Shown here: one piece after another, positions 44,583 through 53,310 of the stretch
Layout of the letters: each line of letters begins with the position of its first letter
Numbering within the stretch: the stretch's first letter is position 1
Assembly (NCBI GenBank): GCA_947449255.1
Contig: CANFQX010000003.1
Coordinates: 1 to 64,000, forward strand
Source of the DNA: Pseudobdellovibrionaceae bacterium
Lineage (GTDB): Bacteria; Bdellovibrionota; Bdellovibrionia; Bdellovibrionales; Bdellovibrionaceae
Direction: 5' to 3'
DNA: 64,000 nucleotides
Notes under the pieces: model-generated
Seen by the model: only the letters and a program-made list of their open reading frames with translations
Told to the model about the DNA's origin: nothing
Database searches by the model: none
Program-made: the position numbers and the translations under genes

Positions 44583-45503
44583 ATGTTAAACCATCAATTT
44601 CAATGTTGGCTCGATTTTATTTCAAATTCAGAGAGTTCACTGCTGAGTCCTTTAGGGACGACACTTTGGATTGATGGCATTAACACCTTGAGCAATTTAG
44701 ATACTAATGCTTTTTTTAAAAATGAAGCGCATCTTGATGAAAAAGAAAAAAGTGGATTAAGACTCCTCCATTTTGCGGTGGAGGAGTCTTTAGAGGATAA
44801 AAACTTTTTGGTATCTGGGCACGCAAGCCTTATGATGGATTCTCCACTTTATCGTCATACGAATAACAAAAGATCAACAGCTCAGCTTAGTTATACCTTT
44901 GTTGATGGGGATGTTGGTGATTTTTCACCATGGAATGACGAAATCATATTAGGCACCAAGTTTTATTCGCGCATTAAAGGACAAACAAGAATACCATTTT
45001 ACACCTATAATCATGAGAATACACACCTTACTCTTTTCAAGAAGGTTTATTCAAATTTGAATTTGAATAATGAAGAATTGACTGATCTATTAATTTTAAG
45101 TGAATGGTTTTGTATTTCTACTGATTTGATTTTAGCTTATGACTTAATAAAAACCAAAAATAACTCCTGCTATGCTGAGCTTTGCCGGGTTCCTTTTTGT
45201 CGAGATAACAATGGGAAGAAAGTTTTTGATAATCATTGTACCAGCGTTGGTGCGATTGATAGTTTTTCAGACAAATTCAGAAAAACTATTTTAGGAATTG
45301 AGAGCAATGTAGAGGTTTTTGACCTAATATCAGAAAAAACATTAGAATCTCATAGAGACTATGCCAGAGAAATTTTACTGCCAAAAATAAAATCAATTCC
45401 TGCTGCATTGTCTCGCAATGAGTCTTTGGACTTGTTAAGTCTTTTAAAAAATGAACCTTTATCTAGTTTGATAAACATATTTACGGGGATTCAGTATGAA
45501 TAA
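44583..45503 (+). CDS. HExxH-motif protein of unknown function
   Basis: A 306-residue cytosolic protein without signal peptide. Residues 144-148 are HENTH, a perfect HExxH metal-binding motif inside a helix (TYNHENTHLTLFKKV); a Glu at ~174 (LSEWF) could be a third ligand. Five Cys residues follow (177, 196, 201, 206, 219). It may be a zinc peptidase or an iron/2-oxoglutarate HExxH-type peptide hydroxylase as known from RiPP clusters; the sequence does not decide. It starts 17 bases after the peptide gene and overlaps the kinase-GNAT gene by eight bases. Confidence 0.6.
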   Translation: MLNHQFQCWLDFISNSESSLLSPLGTTLWIDGINTLSNLDTNAFFKNEAHLDEKEKSGLRLLHFAVEESLEDKNFLVSGHASLMMDSPLYRHTNNKRSTAQLSYTFVDGDVGDFSPWNDEIILGTKFYSRIKGQTRIPFYTYNHENTHLTLFKKVYSNLNLNNEELTDLLILSEWFCISTDLILAYDLIKTKNNSCYAELCRVPFCRDNNGKKVFDNHCTSVGAIDSFSDKFRKTILGIESNVEVFDLISEKTLESHRDYAREILLPKIKSIPAALSRNESLDLLSLLKNEPLSSLINIFTGIQYE

Positions 45504-46722
45504 TAAATTGGACCTGAATTTCAATTTGAAACCTCAAATCCATCGGCATTCAAGTGGATTGTTAGCTAACGATTCAGAAAACAATTATTATCTAAAAACT
45601 TCAACCGACAGTGCATTGTCGATCAAGCAGTTTGAAAGTGAAGAAAATTTTTATCGTAGGATTTCAAACATAGAATCTATCTTGCCTCAAATTTGTTTGC
45701 ATAAAATCAATGATAAATTGTTCAGAGTTTTTCCTTATGTCCCAATGGATTTGGTCGATTTTGTTGGCAAGATTGATTGTGACATTCTCGTTAATGACAT
45801 TTTAATTCCTCTGCTTGATTGTTTATCGAAAATACACCATCAAGGTGTTCTTCACGGCGACATTAAATTAGAAAATATTCGTGTTTTGAAAAAAGACGAT
45901 CGCTTGAAGGTTTTTCTGTCCGACTTTGGCAATTCTGTGACTTTGGATAAGTTCAATGCAAATCGAATTGGAGCTCTTCCCCAACATATTCCACCTGATT
46001 TAACTCTGAGCCCGCAATTTGACATCTACTCCTTGGGAGTCATTGCATTTCAACTGATATTCGGATTTGATTTTATAAAGAAATTTCAGATGGCGGGGAG
46101 AAGCTTTGAGGCTTTGCCTGAAGCTAAAGTTGTTGATCCTAAAATATTAGATTTTATAATCAAAGCAACGTCGCCTTCTGCGTTGTATAGGTTCAAGACC
46201 GCTCAGCAAGCCAAAGATGTATTTGTCGAGGCTCAAGTTGTAAGCGAGCCCATTCTTGAAAATTATAATCTTGAATTGTATTTTGAATTCTATCTTGAGG
46301 CTATGCGGGAGACTTTTATTGCTAGCAATCGAAGCACCAAGGATTATGAAAATTTTATTGGCCCCTGGGGTGAGACTTATTATTGCCGGCTGCAAAAATG
46401 GCTTAAAAGCGATAAAGCACAATTAATGCATCTCAAAAAAGGCAATGATTTAATTGGGATTTCTGAGGCTATCCTTGCAGATGAAAATTCAGGAATGATT
46501 AATACTCTATTTGTGTCTAAAAATCATCGAGACGGTCAATGTGCGAAAGTTCTAGAGGCATCTGCCGTAAATTTTTTTAAAACAAATCAGCGAACTCAGG
46601 CTGTACTTAATGTTGCTGAAAGCAATCAGCGTGCCATAAGGTTTTATAAGAGATTGGGATGGAGTGAGGCAACTCCGAGGCAGTATCTACAAGCTGTGCT
46701 TTTGAAAAAAACACTTTTGTGA
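45496..46722 (+). CDS. Ser/Thr-kinase-like and GNAT acetyltransferase fusion
   Basis: 408 residues. Residues ~30-240 form a protein-kinase fold: catalytic loop HGDIKLEN (120-127), metal-binding DFG (143-145), and FDIYSLGVIAFQLI; the N-lobe Lys is likely in YYLK. Residues ~260-405 form a GNAT domain (IGISEAILAD, TLFVSKNHRDGQCAKVL, RAIRFYKRLGW). The two modules could phosphorylate and acylate the same peptide or protein. It is translationally coupled to the HExxH gene. Last gene of the operon. I know no named family with this architecture. Confidence 0.72.
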   Translation: MNNKLDLNFNLKPQIHRHSSGLLANDSENNYYLKTSTDSALSIKQFESEENFYRRISNIESILPQICLHKINDKLFRVFPYVPMDLVDFVGKIDCDILVNDILIPLLDCLSKIHHQGVLHGDIKLENIRVLKKDDRLKVFLSDFGNSVTLDKFNANRIGALPQHIPPDLTLSPQFDIYSLGVIAFQLIFGFDFIKKFQMAGRSFEALPEAKVVDPKILDFIIKATSPSALYRFKTAQQAKDVFVEAQVVSEPILENYNLELYFEFYLEAMRETFIASNRSTKDYENFIGPWGETYYCRLQKWLKSDKAQLMHLKKGNDLIGISEAILADENSGMINTLFVSKNHRDGQCAKVLEASAVNFFKTNQRTQAVLNVAESNQRAIRFYKRLGWSEATPRQYLQAVLLKKTLL

Positions 46723-46786
46723 TGTGCAGAGGGGGCAACCACTGCTCTCCCTGTGAAAATAGACAGGACACAGGCTATTGATGAAG

Positions 46787-47101
46787 CTACTTAAAAGACT
46801 TTTGCAGTTTGCCTGCTAAATAAATGGGAATTGAATGCACTTTCTTTTCTTTATTATACCCATGATTTAACGGCGATAATTTGATGGCAGCTTTGGGGTT
46901 GTGTCGCAAACGGAAGCTCTCCAGACTTTTTGTCCTCATGAAATGAGTACTTGATTTAACTTCTACTGGGGTAATTTCATGATCTTTATGAATCAGAAAT
47001 TCAACTTCCGCCTGGCCTTCGTTCCAAGAATACAGTGACTCAAAAGTGTGAGAAAATAACTCAGTTGCGACAAAATTCTCAGCAATATATCCTTTATAGC
47101 T
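46787..47101 (-). pseudogene. C-terminal relic of a DUF4143 AAA+ ATPase
   Basis: On the minus strand ~104 codons are open from after a TGA to a TAG at 46787. The translation contains YKGYIAENFVATEL, LYSWNEGQAEVEFLI, ITPVEVKS and KSLESFRL, the hallmarks of the DUF4143 domain that ends a family of AAA+ ATPases (usually ~400 residues). The ATPase part is absent. The 175 bases upstream hold no match I can see. Confidence 0.7.
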
Positions 47102-47276
47102 TCAATTCTCATTTTTATGAATTTTTAGGACCTTAGTAGGCGAGATTGGTGGGGAAATGTCCACCCGATTTTGGAAATCCTGGGGTTTTTCAAGGTTGCT
47201 GGGGTCCAGAAGTGTCACTTAGGCTGCTGAAAAGTTCGCAAACAGGGAAGAAAAACCTGGCAGCATTATTTTCAGC

Positions 47277-47546
47277 TTATTTAAAAAAATCTTCCGTTGA
47301 AATTATGAAATCGAAATAATCTGAATCTTTGAGTTCTTGTGAGGCGCCATTTGGGCTGACCAGAACCTTTTTAAGTGAGTAGTTCTTGAAATCCCTAAGG
47401 GCTTTAATTTTTTTTTCAAAATCTTTGATAATGGAAGAATCGACGGGCTTTTGATAATATTTGCATTCAAAACCAGGATGTTGATTGAGGAAGGTTTCGC
47501 TAAGACGTTGATTCCCATATTGCAGTCCAACAACTGACAGGTCCAT
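47277..47546 (-). CDS. Small hypothetical protein
   Basis: An 89-residue protein with no signal peptide or recognised domain; charged, with FEKKIKALRDFKNYSLKKV and an acidic C-terminus (YFDFIISTEDFFK). ATG at 47546 follows AAAGGAAAG. Its 5' leader contains a very strong 17-bp hairpin. A gene by its ribosome-binding site and its length; function unknown. Confidence 0.45.
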   Translation of the reverse strand: MDLSVVGLQYGNQRLSETFLNQHPGFECKYYQKPVDSSIIKDFEKKIKALRDFKNYSLKKVLVSPNGASQELKDSDYFDFIISTEDFFK

Positions 47547-47571
47547 TTTGGACTTTCCTTTCTTGAAATTG

Positions 47572-47610
47572 ATTCCGCACAAATAGTTCGGGAAACTATT
47601 TGTGCGGAAT
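47572..47610. repeat. 17-bp perfect inverted repeat
   Basis: Arms ATTCCGCACAAATAGTT and AACTATTTGTGCGGAAT with a 5-base loop (CGGGA). It lies in the leader of the small gene at 47546. Confidence 0.9.
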
Positions 47611-47700
47611 TATGCAAACAAACTTCTGTTAGGGTTCGAACTTCTTAGATCGGGCGATATTTTATATGTGTTTTGGGATCCCCTTGAAAGGATCCTTTGT

Positions 47701-47913
47701 TTAGCAAGAATTGGATCTTAGAGTGGCTGAAGTTTTCCCACATCTTTCAAGCTCGACACCAGATACCAGTTCAGCGATGAGTTGGTTGTATTTCTCTTCC
47801 CCGTGGTGTTTGACGTAGTTGCTTTTGTAATTTTCTGACTTGGCATCGGCCAAGGCTCTTTCGAGTGCTTCAAGCTTTGTCTTTGGCGCTTCGAGGCTTC
47901 CTTTGTAATCCAT
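47701..47913 (-). CDS. Small hypothetical protein, MxYKGS family
   Basis: A 70-residue, charged, helical protein beginning MDYKGSLEAPKTKLEALERALA and containing HHGEEKYNQLIAELV. ATG follows AAAGGA. A decayed paralogue at 55883-56084 shares MxYKGS, PKTxLE, and the KYNxLI segment, which shows that the family is real and was once coding twice on this island. No function is recognised. Confidence 0.55.
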   Translation of the reverse strand: MDYKGSLEAPKTKLEALERALADAKSENYKSNYVKHHGEEKYNQLIAELVSGVELERCGKTSATLRSNSC

Positions 47914-47943
47914 AGCTTATCCTTTCTGGGATCTGTTCTCGAA

Positions 47944-48470
47944 ATGAGCAAAATATATAATATCGACCAAGGGTTCATGAAGGTGATCTCAAATATCTTG
48001 TACCATTGTCGGCAGTTCGATTGTAAGGGGAGGTTTGTCACTTGGGGACAATTTGTTTTTTGGGGGAGGGGTGTCTATAAAGACGCCGAGCTAGAGAAAA
48101 TCTTTGGCTCTAAGATGGCCGTTAAGCGTGCTGTCGAGGCTGGAACGTTACCATTACAAGCTCAAAGCTTCGCAATAGCACTGATCTTATCAGCGCTTTT
48201 CGCACTAACAAAATATTCAGCACCACTTCGCTTGAAATCAACTCAGTCAAACTCAAATGTTATACTGTGGAGCGCGCTTTATTTGAAGTTCTACATTTTG
48301 AAAAGAAACCTGGCCAGCTGACTTCGGAAGTTGTTCATAATTATGTCAATGACCATTTGTATGAGCCAGCCACTCTTTATAAAATCGGCCAGAAGTTTGG
48401 AAAGCGTGGGATTGAGTTTGCGAGCCTCATCCAAGTTTTGGCAGGCAATAAGTTTCATAAGGCAAAGTAA
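47944..48470 (+). pseudogene. Frameshifted relic resembling an AbiEi-type antitoxin/transcriptional regulator
   Basis: Two frames carry pieces of one protein: first a winged-helix-like start (VYKDAELEKIFGSKMAVKRAVEAGTL), then, after a frame change near 48150-48180, LEINSVKLKCYTVERALFEVLHFEKK and LYKIGQKFGKRGIEF. The order recalls AbiEi antitoxins of type IV toxin-antitoxin systems. The middle appears shortened. No partner toxin gene is adjacent. The family assignment is tentative; the broken state is clear. Confidence 0.45.
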
Positions 48471-48497
48471 TCCGCATTTCGAACAAGAGAACACAAC

Positions 48498-48530
48498 TTA
48501 AAAGCAAAAGGCACCACTGACAGTGGTGCC
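48498..48530 (-). terminator. Terminator hairpin inside the 3' end of the lipoprotein gene
   Basis: Arms GGCACCACT and AGTGGTGCC (48510-48530) lie within the last coding codons and are followed on the minus strand by TTTTGCTTTT, which contains the stop codon. Confidence 0.6.
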
Positions 48531-49187
48531 AGTGGTGTTATAAATAGTGCTGCCATTTTGTTGCAGGATGATTTCATAATTCTTAATGCCTACCGGGTGG
48601 GAAACAGGTGTCCATGAAGCGTCGAACCCATATTGAGTCTTAAAATTCACTTGTACGGTCGGTGTTGCGGGCTTCGATAAATCAGGAGGAGGCGTAAAAG
48701 GAACAAACTGACTTTTGCAATACCAAGCACTTTCAGTCCCGTCTTGGGCGATCGTGCGAAGACAGGCACTGACAATAGTTTTTCCAGAAATATTTAAGTT
48801 ACTGAATTGCACGGGGCTTGCGCTGAATTGAATCCATGGACTCAGCAAGTTGGGTTTTGGTTCTGTTGTATTGATCAGGGTGAATTCGCCATCAACTAGG
48901 GCTATTTCAGTTTTATTGACGGTACAGGATATCCTTTGTGGATCCATGACGGGTAGAAACGACATTGCTAGGCTTACGGTGGCCTCATAGCTTGTCGCTA
49001 GTTGCCTAAGGTCAAGTGCATCCATGGGATTAGTCGTTGTTTCGGCTATACAGCTGTAGGTCGGCGTGGTGGTTGCTTCTCCTGGTCCGATTGTATTGCT
49101 AGAGGATTTCTGAAGAATTTCAGAGACGTCTTTGCAGGCGGTGAGTAAGGTCACGGGGAAAAGCATTAAAAAAATTAACTTATTCAT
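48498..49187 (-). CDS. Lipoprotein with fibronectin-III-like C-terminus
   Basis: A 229-residue lipoprotein: signal sequence ending in a lipobox (VTLLTAC, Cys18), a Ser/Thr-rich linker, a Cys-containing beta domain, and a C-terminal segment PATPTVQVNF ... FDASWTP ... YEIILQQNG that resembles one FnIII module. ATG at 49187 follows GGAG. Its last codons form the hairpin of its own terminator. Outer-membrane location is expected. Function unknown. Confidence 0.6.
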   Translation of the reverse strand: MNKLIFLMLFPVTLLTACKDVSEILQKSSSNTIGPGEATTTPTYSCIAETTTNPMDALDLRQLATSYEATVSLAMSFLPVMDPQRISCTVNKTEIALVDGEFTLINTTEPKPNLLSPWIQFSASPVQFSNLNISGKTIVSACLRTIAQDGTESAWYCKSQFVPFTPPPDLSKPATPTVQVNFKTQYGFDASWTPVSHPVGIKNYEIILQQNGSTIYNTTGTTVSGAFCF

Positions 49188-49335
49188 TTTTTTCTCCAAT
49201 GATTGGGATATTGCCAAATTCCATTGTCAATGCCTGACATGTTTGGGGATGAGATCAAACACTGGCAATGTCTCAAATCTACACACGACAATTGATGACG
49301 ATGAAAGCGCATATAAATGAGCGTAAGAGGTTTAT

Positions 49336-49722
49336 ATGTTTTTTTATAAGAAGATCCCGCTTGCAGCCTTCCTCATTTTGGGTGTTCATTTAAATCCAGC
49401 GCATGGGCAAAGTGATGGCGTTGAGCAGGCTGGTTTAATTGCGGATAGGATTGAATATTTAGTGGATAGGATGGAGTTCGGTGACGACGATGCCGGTGCG
49501 GAGTTAAAGCGCACTTCATTGGCTGCGTACAATAAGGTCCTTGGGGATTTGCGGTCGGGGAGGGTTAAGGTTCATAAGTCTGCGCCTTCTGAATTTCAGA
49601 CGGCTTGTTGGCCTTGTAGGCCTACGGTGGAAAATGAGAGAAAGATTAGGCGGGAGATTTTGGAGTTGAAGAAGGGGAATCCGGGGAAGTATTTGGAGTT
49701 GGGGTTGGGGTTGGCGCGCTAA
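49336..49722 (+). CDS. Small secreted protein of unknown function
   Basis: A 128-residue protein with a signal peptide (IPLAAFLILGVHLNPAHG-QS) and a charged helical mature part with one Cys pair (TACWPCRP). The coding strand becomes markedly G/T-rich in its second half (many GGG and TTG codons), unlike its neighbours, and a similar bias is seen next to the dispersed hairpin repeats. No family is recognised. Confidence 0.5.
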   Translation: MFFYKKIPLAAFLILGVHLNPAHGQSDGVEQAGLIADRIEYLVDRMEFGDDDAGAELKRTSLAAYNKVLGDLRSGRVKVHKSAPSEFQTACWPCRPTVENERKIRREILELKKGNPGKYLELGLGLAR

Positions 49723-49771
49723 TTCTTACCATAATTTCAGCGCGTTACTTTTATTAATTTTTCTTACACAA

Positions 49772-49921
49772 TGAAAAGCAACAATCAAAAAATCAATCAT
49801 ACTGAAGTCATTCTTGCCATGATCTATCAAGGTCTAGGATTCGGGGACGGCAGACTTTATTTGGCAAAAGACTTCTTTTCAAATAAGCCCAAGGATGTGC
49901 TGTTTCGACAGGGCATTAAAG
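49772..49921 (+). pseudogene. N-terminal fragment of an IS1634-type transposase
   Basis: About 50 codons from an ATG match residues 5-52 of the intact transposase on the opposite strand (NNQKINHTEVILAMIYQGLGFGDG) and break off where the terminal inverted repeat of the intact IS begins. Rest of this copy is absent from the other side of the IS. Confidence 0.75.
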
Positions 49922-51831
49922 TGACATTTCGGAGTTGAAATTTCAAATGCCAGCCACTATAGAAAAATCCACAGCTTCATTGCTGTTATCTGGCGTATCT
50001 TTTAAGGTTTTTCGGTAAAACTGCTTTTACTGACATGATTTAGACGCAGGTATTCCCTGGCTCTTTATGAACTCAAAAAAGTGACTTCGGTGTGTGAATT
50101 GTATTTAGCTACAAGAAACCATAGGTGGCTAAGGCATAGCTGCCAAAGCACTCAATAATTATTCGCTGGATCTTTCCAATTTCTTTAAATTCGTCGTACA
50201 TACGACCAAAAAGATCGACTCTAACTCTCACAACCTTTTTCATCATCTGAAAAATCCACTTTAAACTTGGATTTGCGATATCCTTTCCCACTTGATTCGG
50301 GATTTTCTGACTTCTTTTGCTTAGGGAATTTCTCACTTCCAGTTGACCAAGATTATGCACAAACAAACAAAGTGTCATCACCGTGAGCAAGGCTTGGATG
50401 CGATCAACTCGCTTCAAAAAGATCTGATTGAGCTTCAACGAGGAATCCTTCATCACACGAAAACAGCGCTCAATATTTGCATTTCTTCCTATATAAAGCT
50501 GGATCAGTGCATTTGAGCTAAGATCTTTTTTATCCAAGATATTCGTAGCAATGATGAATTTTCCTTTTCGGTTCTGAACCTTTTTGATGAGGTCTTCATT
50601 TCTCTCGAAACTAATATAAACCCGATGTCCTTTTGCGGTCCTAGGTCTTTGACCACGTCCTTTTTTGAAGTTACCTAAAACCTCAAATTGGATGCTATGA
50701 TGAGGATGACCTTTCTGAAGTCTTTTTAGTTCAAAATAAATTTCAGCTTTCTTAGCGAAGATCTTTTTCATTAACACAATAGTCTTCTTTGTGAGATTAG
50801 CCTTTTCTTTTTTAAGATTATTCTCGACCGTGGCGAGTTCTTTGTGCCTAGCCAATCGGCTACTAACAACGACCCATCTTTGTTCTAAACTTGCGTAGGT
50901 CATTTTGTATTCAAAATATTTATAGTCTTCATTTAGCTTTTGCCAAGACACTTGGCTGTGGTCTCTCTCAACGAGGTTTTTTGCTAACTTTATTGATTCA
51001 TGAACCCTGGTGATCCAATCACTGGTGATATTTTTATTGAGCAAGAATTTCTTTGAATACAAGGCAGAGTCAGCCACAAAGCCCAAACTCAAATCTTGCT
51101 TAATATTTTGGATGTGGTTTTGAATGGAGGTGATCGCTGCCGGAAATAACTCTCTATCGCTTAAATTACCAGACCGCACTGCAGTCCAAAAAGGCAATCC
51201 CGATTCCGTTGTCATCAGAAATTGCAACACCTGGGGAAGATCTGCACGCCCCTTTGAATGTCCGAAGTTTACTTTAACTTTACCAGCTGCTTTATATTTT
51301 CTTCCATGAAATGAGTGCGTCGTTGAATCGAGATGCGCAAATCTTGAAACAAGATTATTGGCAATCAGGGTGTGAAAAGCAATGTTCGTGAAAAACCTCG
51401 TGGGACCATAATCTGTAATGGCATCGAGTGCCGCGCCCAAAACATCATCATTAAACATTGTTGATTTAATGCCCTTACGAAACAGCACATCCATGGGCTT
51501 ATTGGAAAAGAAGTCCTTGGCAAAATAAAGTCTGCCGTCGCCAAATCCTAGACCTTGGTAAACCATGGCAAGAATAGCTTCAGCATGATTGATTTTTTGA
51601 TTGTTGCTTGTCTTGGGCAAAAGGAGATTGATCTTTTCTGCGATCTTAAACTTTTTAACGACAGCGGAGATAAGACCTAAATGTCCTATTTCCTGGATCG
51701 CTAGGCTTTTGGCATTTCATCCATGAATTACCTCAAATGTTGATATTTTAAGATTAGTATAGGTATGATGGTCCAGAAAAGTAAGAAGTTTCAGAGTGTA
51801 CTAGATTTTAAAATTCAACTCCGGAATGTCA
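49922..51831 (-). mobile_element. IS1634-family insertion sequence
   Basis: An element of about 1.9 kb bounded by imperfect inverted repeats: TGACATTTCGGAGTTGAA at 49922-49939 and the complement of TGACATTCCGGAGTTGAA at 51814-51831 (one mismatch). It carries one transposase gene on the minus strand. I see no clear target-site duplication. Fragments of the same element lie at 49772-49921 and about 53440-53663. Confidence 0.8.
50109..51620 (-). CDS. IS1634-family transposase
   Basis: A 503-residue DDE transposase: DALxDYGPTRFF near residue 70, LDSTTHSFHGRK (first Asp), FVADSALYSKKFLL (second Asp), and a C-terminal IERCFRVMKDSSLK (Glu) as in IS4/IS1634 enzymes. The reported start is TTG, but the same frame continues upstream with IQEIGHLGLISAVVKKFK, the normal N-terminal DUF4277 segment. 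An ATG at 51724 is joined to it only if one A is added at an AAAA run, so the natural start appears frameshifted. Activity is therefore uncertain. Confidence 0.85.
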   Translation of the reverse strand: MPKTSNNQKINHAEAILAMVYQGLGFGDGRLYFAKDFFSNKPMDVLFRKGIKSTMFNDDVLGAALDAITDYGPTRFFTNIAFHTLIANNLVSRFAHLDSTTHSFHGRKYKAAGKVKVNFGHSKGRADLPQVLQFLMTTESGLPFWTAVRSGNLSDRELFPAAITSIQNHIQNIKQDLSLGFVADSALYSKKFLLNKNITSDWITRVHESIKLAKNLVERDHSQVSWQKLNEDYKYFEYKMTYASLEQRWVVVSSRLARHKELATVENNLKKEKANLTKKTIVLMKKIFAKKAEIYFELKRLQKGHPHHSIQFEVLGNFKKGRGQRPRTAKGHRVYISFERNEDLIKKVQNRKGKFIIATNILDKKDLSSNALIQLYIGRNANIERCFRVMKDSSLKLNQIFLKRVDRIQALLTVMTLCLFVHNLGQLEVRNSLSKRSQKIPNQVGKDIANPSLKWIFQMMKKVVRVRVDLFGRMYDEFKEIGKIQRIIIECFGSYALATYGFL

Positions 51832-51993
51832 GATAATAAACTGAGGATTGGAGCAGTCTAAATGAAAACCATCTATGGACTTTAATTTTGGTAATAAATG
51901 AAAGAATGAAGACATAAGCTCTCCTAAAAAAAAAGTAGATATGTCAACAATTCGGCATTTTCTTAAATGAAGTTAATCAAATTCTTATTTTAT

Positions 51994-52698
51994 TCATTTC
52001 CGTGTTTTTTCAAGAACCCAACGCCTTCGATTTTGCACCGAAGCCCTAAGTTCAGTATCAAATAAAGACAAATTCTCGATGGAATATTTCCGCTCGCATT
52101 TGCCAGTTTGATCATCCAAGAGCACTGCTGAAAGCTTTCCCGCATATTCAAAAGTGGCGCCCGTATCGATGTAGATCAGCTTGCCACTTTCAGTGATTTC
52201 ATCATGAACAGTGTGGCCCATAACAAGCTTCTTTTTTCCGGTGTATTCCCAATCTGTTCCCGAATTCCAAATGACAGCCTCCGGTCGGTCGTCGGCAGGA
52301 TGGTCTTTACCGCGACTTAATCCCCCATGTAAGAAAATGAATTGTTCGGTTTCAACAAAAATAGGCAATGTGGCAAGAAATTGACGATGTTCAACGGACA
52401 TTTCGCCGTCCTCATAGTCCAAAGCCGCAGATTCCAGCTCATTTAAACCATAAAGTTCACCTCGGCTATTCATCTCATCATGATTGCTTTGAATAAGAAC
52501 CGTTTGGGGATATTTTTTGATGAAAGATCTGACGTAATCAATGGTGACTTGCGAATCGATCCCACGGTCTGTTAACTCTTGAAAAATAACTTGAACCTTT
52601 TTTAGGTCGTGATTTTTATCAAGCACCTGAATTAACTCCATCAAAGCAAGGTACTCGCCGTGCACGTCACCAATGGCAATTATTTTGTTTAGCGCCAA
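51994..52698 (-). CDS. Calcineurin-like Ser/Thr protein phosphatase
   Basis: A 234-residue metallophosphatase of the PPP/bis-tetraphosphatase type: IAIGDVHGEY, LIQSNHDEM, FLHGGLS and MGHTVHDE give the metal ligands. The second motif, normally GDYVDRG, reads QELTDRG, so the first metal-binding Asp is replaced by Glu. TTG start behind GGAGGA at 52698. It may dephosphorylate proteins; linkage to the kinase-like gene at 45.5 kb is only positional. A relic of a neighbouring gene lies directly upstream. Confidence 0.78.
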   Translation of the reverse strand: MALNKIIAIGDVHGEYLALMELIQVLDKNHDLKKVQVIFQELTDRGIDSQVTIDYVRSFIKKYPQTVLIQSNHDEMNSRGELYGLNELESAALDYEDGEMSVEHRQFLATLPIFVETEQFIFLHGGLSRGKDHPADDRPEAVIWNSGTDWEYTGKKKLVMGHTVHDEITESGKLIYIDTGATFEYAGKLSAVLLDDQTGKCERKYSIENLSLFDTELRASVQNRRRWVLEKTRK

Positions 52699-52777
52699 GA
52701 TATTCCTCCAAAGTTTTTTGATGAATATAACTGTTTTTATTCGCAGCCAAGGCCAATACAACGATCCAACTAACCCC

Positions 52778-53310
52778 TTATTTAAAATTCACCAAAACAG
52801 ACAAATAAGGTCTCATCCCTCGCTGGAAAGCCCATCAGCTGATCACCCCAAATGGACTGAAATTTGCACGGGAGCTCTTGCTGCCATTTTTATAGTTGAA
52901 CAAGTTCTAGATCCGAAAGCCTCATTCACTGAACAAGTTAATTTTGCTAGGGGTATTTTTGAATTCTAAAGTAAAACCAGGCGAAAAAAACAACCCTTGC
53001 TGGGAATCTAAGGTAGGGTACGAGTCACTTTGACCTCTTCAACTTTGACATCAGTGGTGTGTGTTGCTCGTGTCTTTTCCCGCGCGATCAGCTTTGAGTC
53101 AGGACTTAGCATTTGATGAATAGCGAATTACTGAATTGTATTTGGTTTTGCTCCATATCAATAAAATAAAGTTAAAACCAAGTTCAATAATGTTTTAGCG
53201 CCTAGTTCTCAGATCGCCTGTCTGCCTTAGCCCTTGTTTCTTTCTTGGATAAAATATTTTAAGACTATCGCATTGTATTTAAGACATTCATGGGACTTTG
53301 GATAGTTTAT
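52778..53310 (-). pseudogene. Decayed duplicate of the membrane protein gene at 56109-56942
   Basis: The sequence follows 56109-56780 over long stretches: the same 3' end (TTATTTAAAATTCACC and the next 25 bases), then GATCC-AAGCCTCATTCAC-GAACA, CTTGCTGGGAAT, and GAGTCACTTTGACCTC. It has an internal deletion, stop codons and frameshifts. No open frame remains. Confidence 0.8.
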
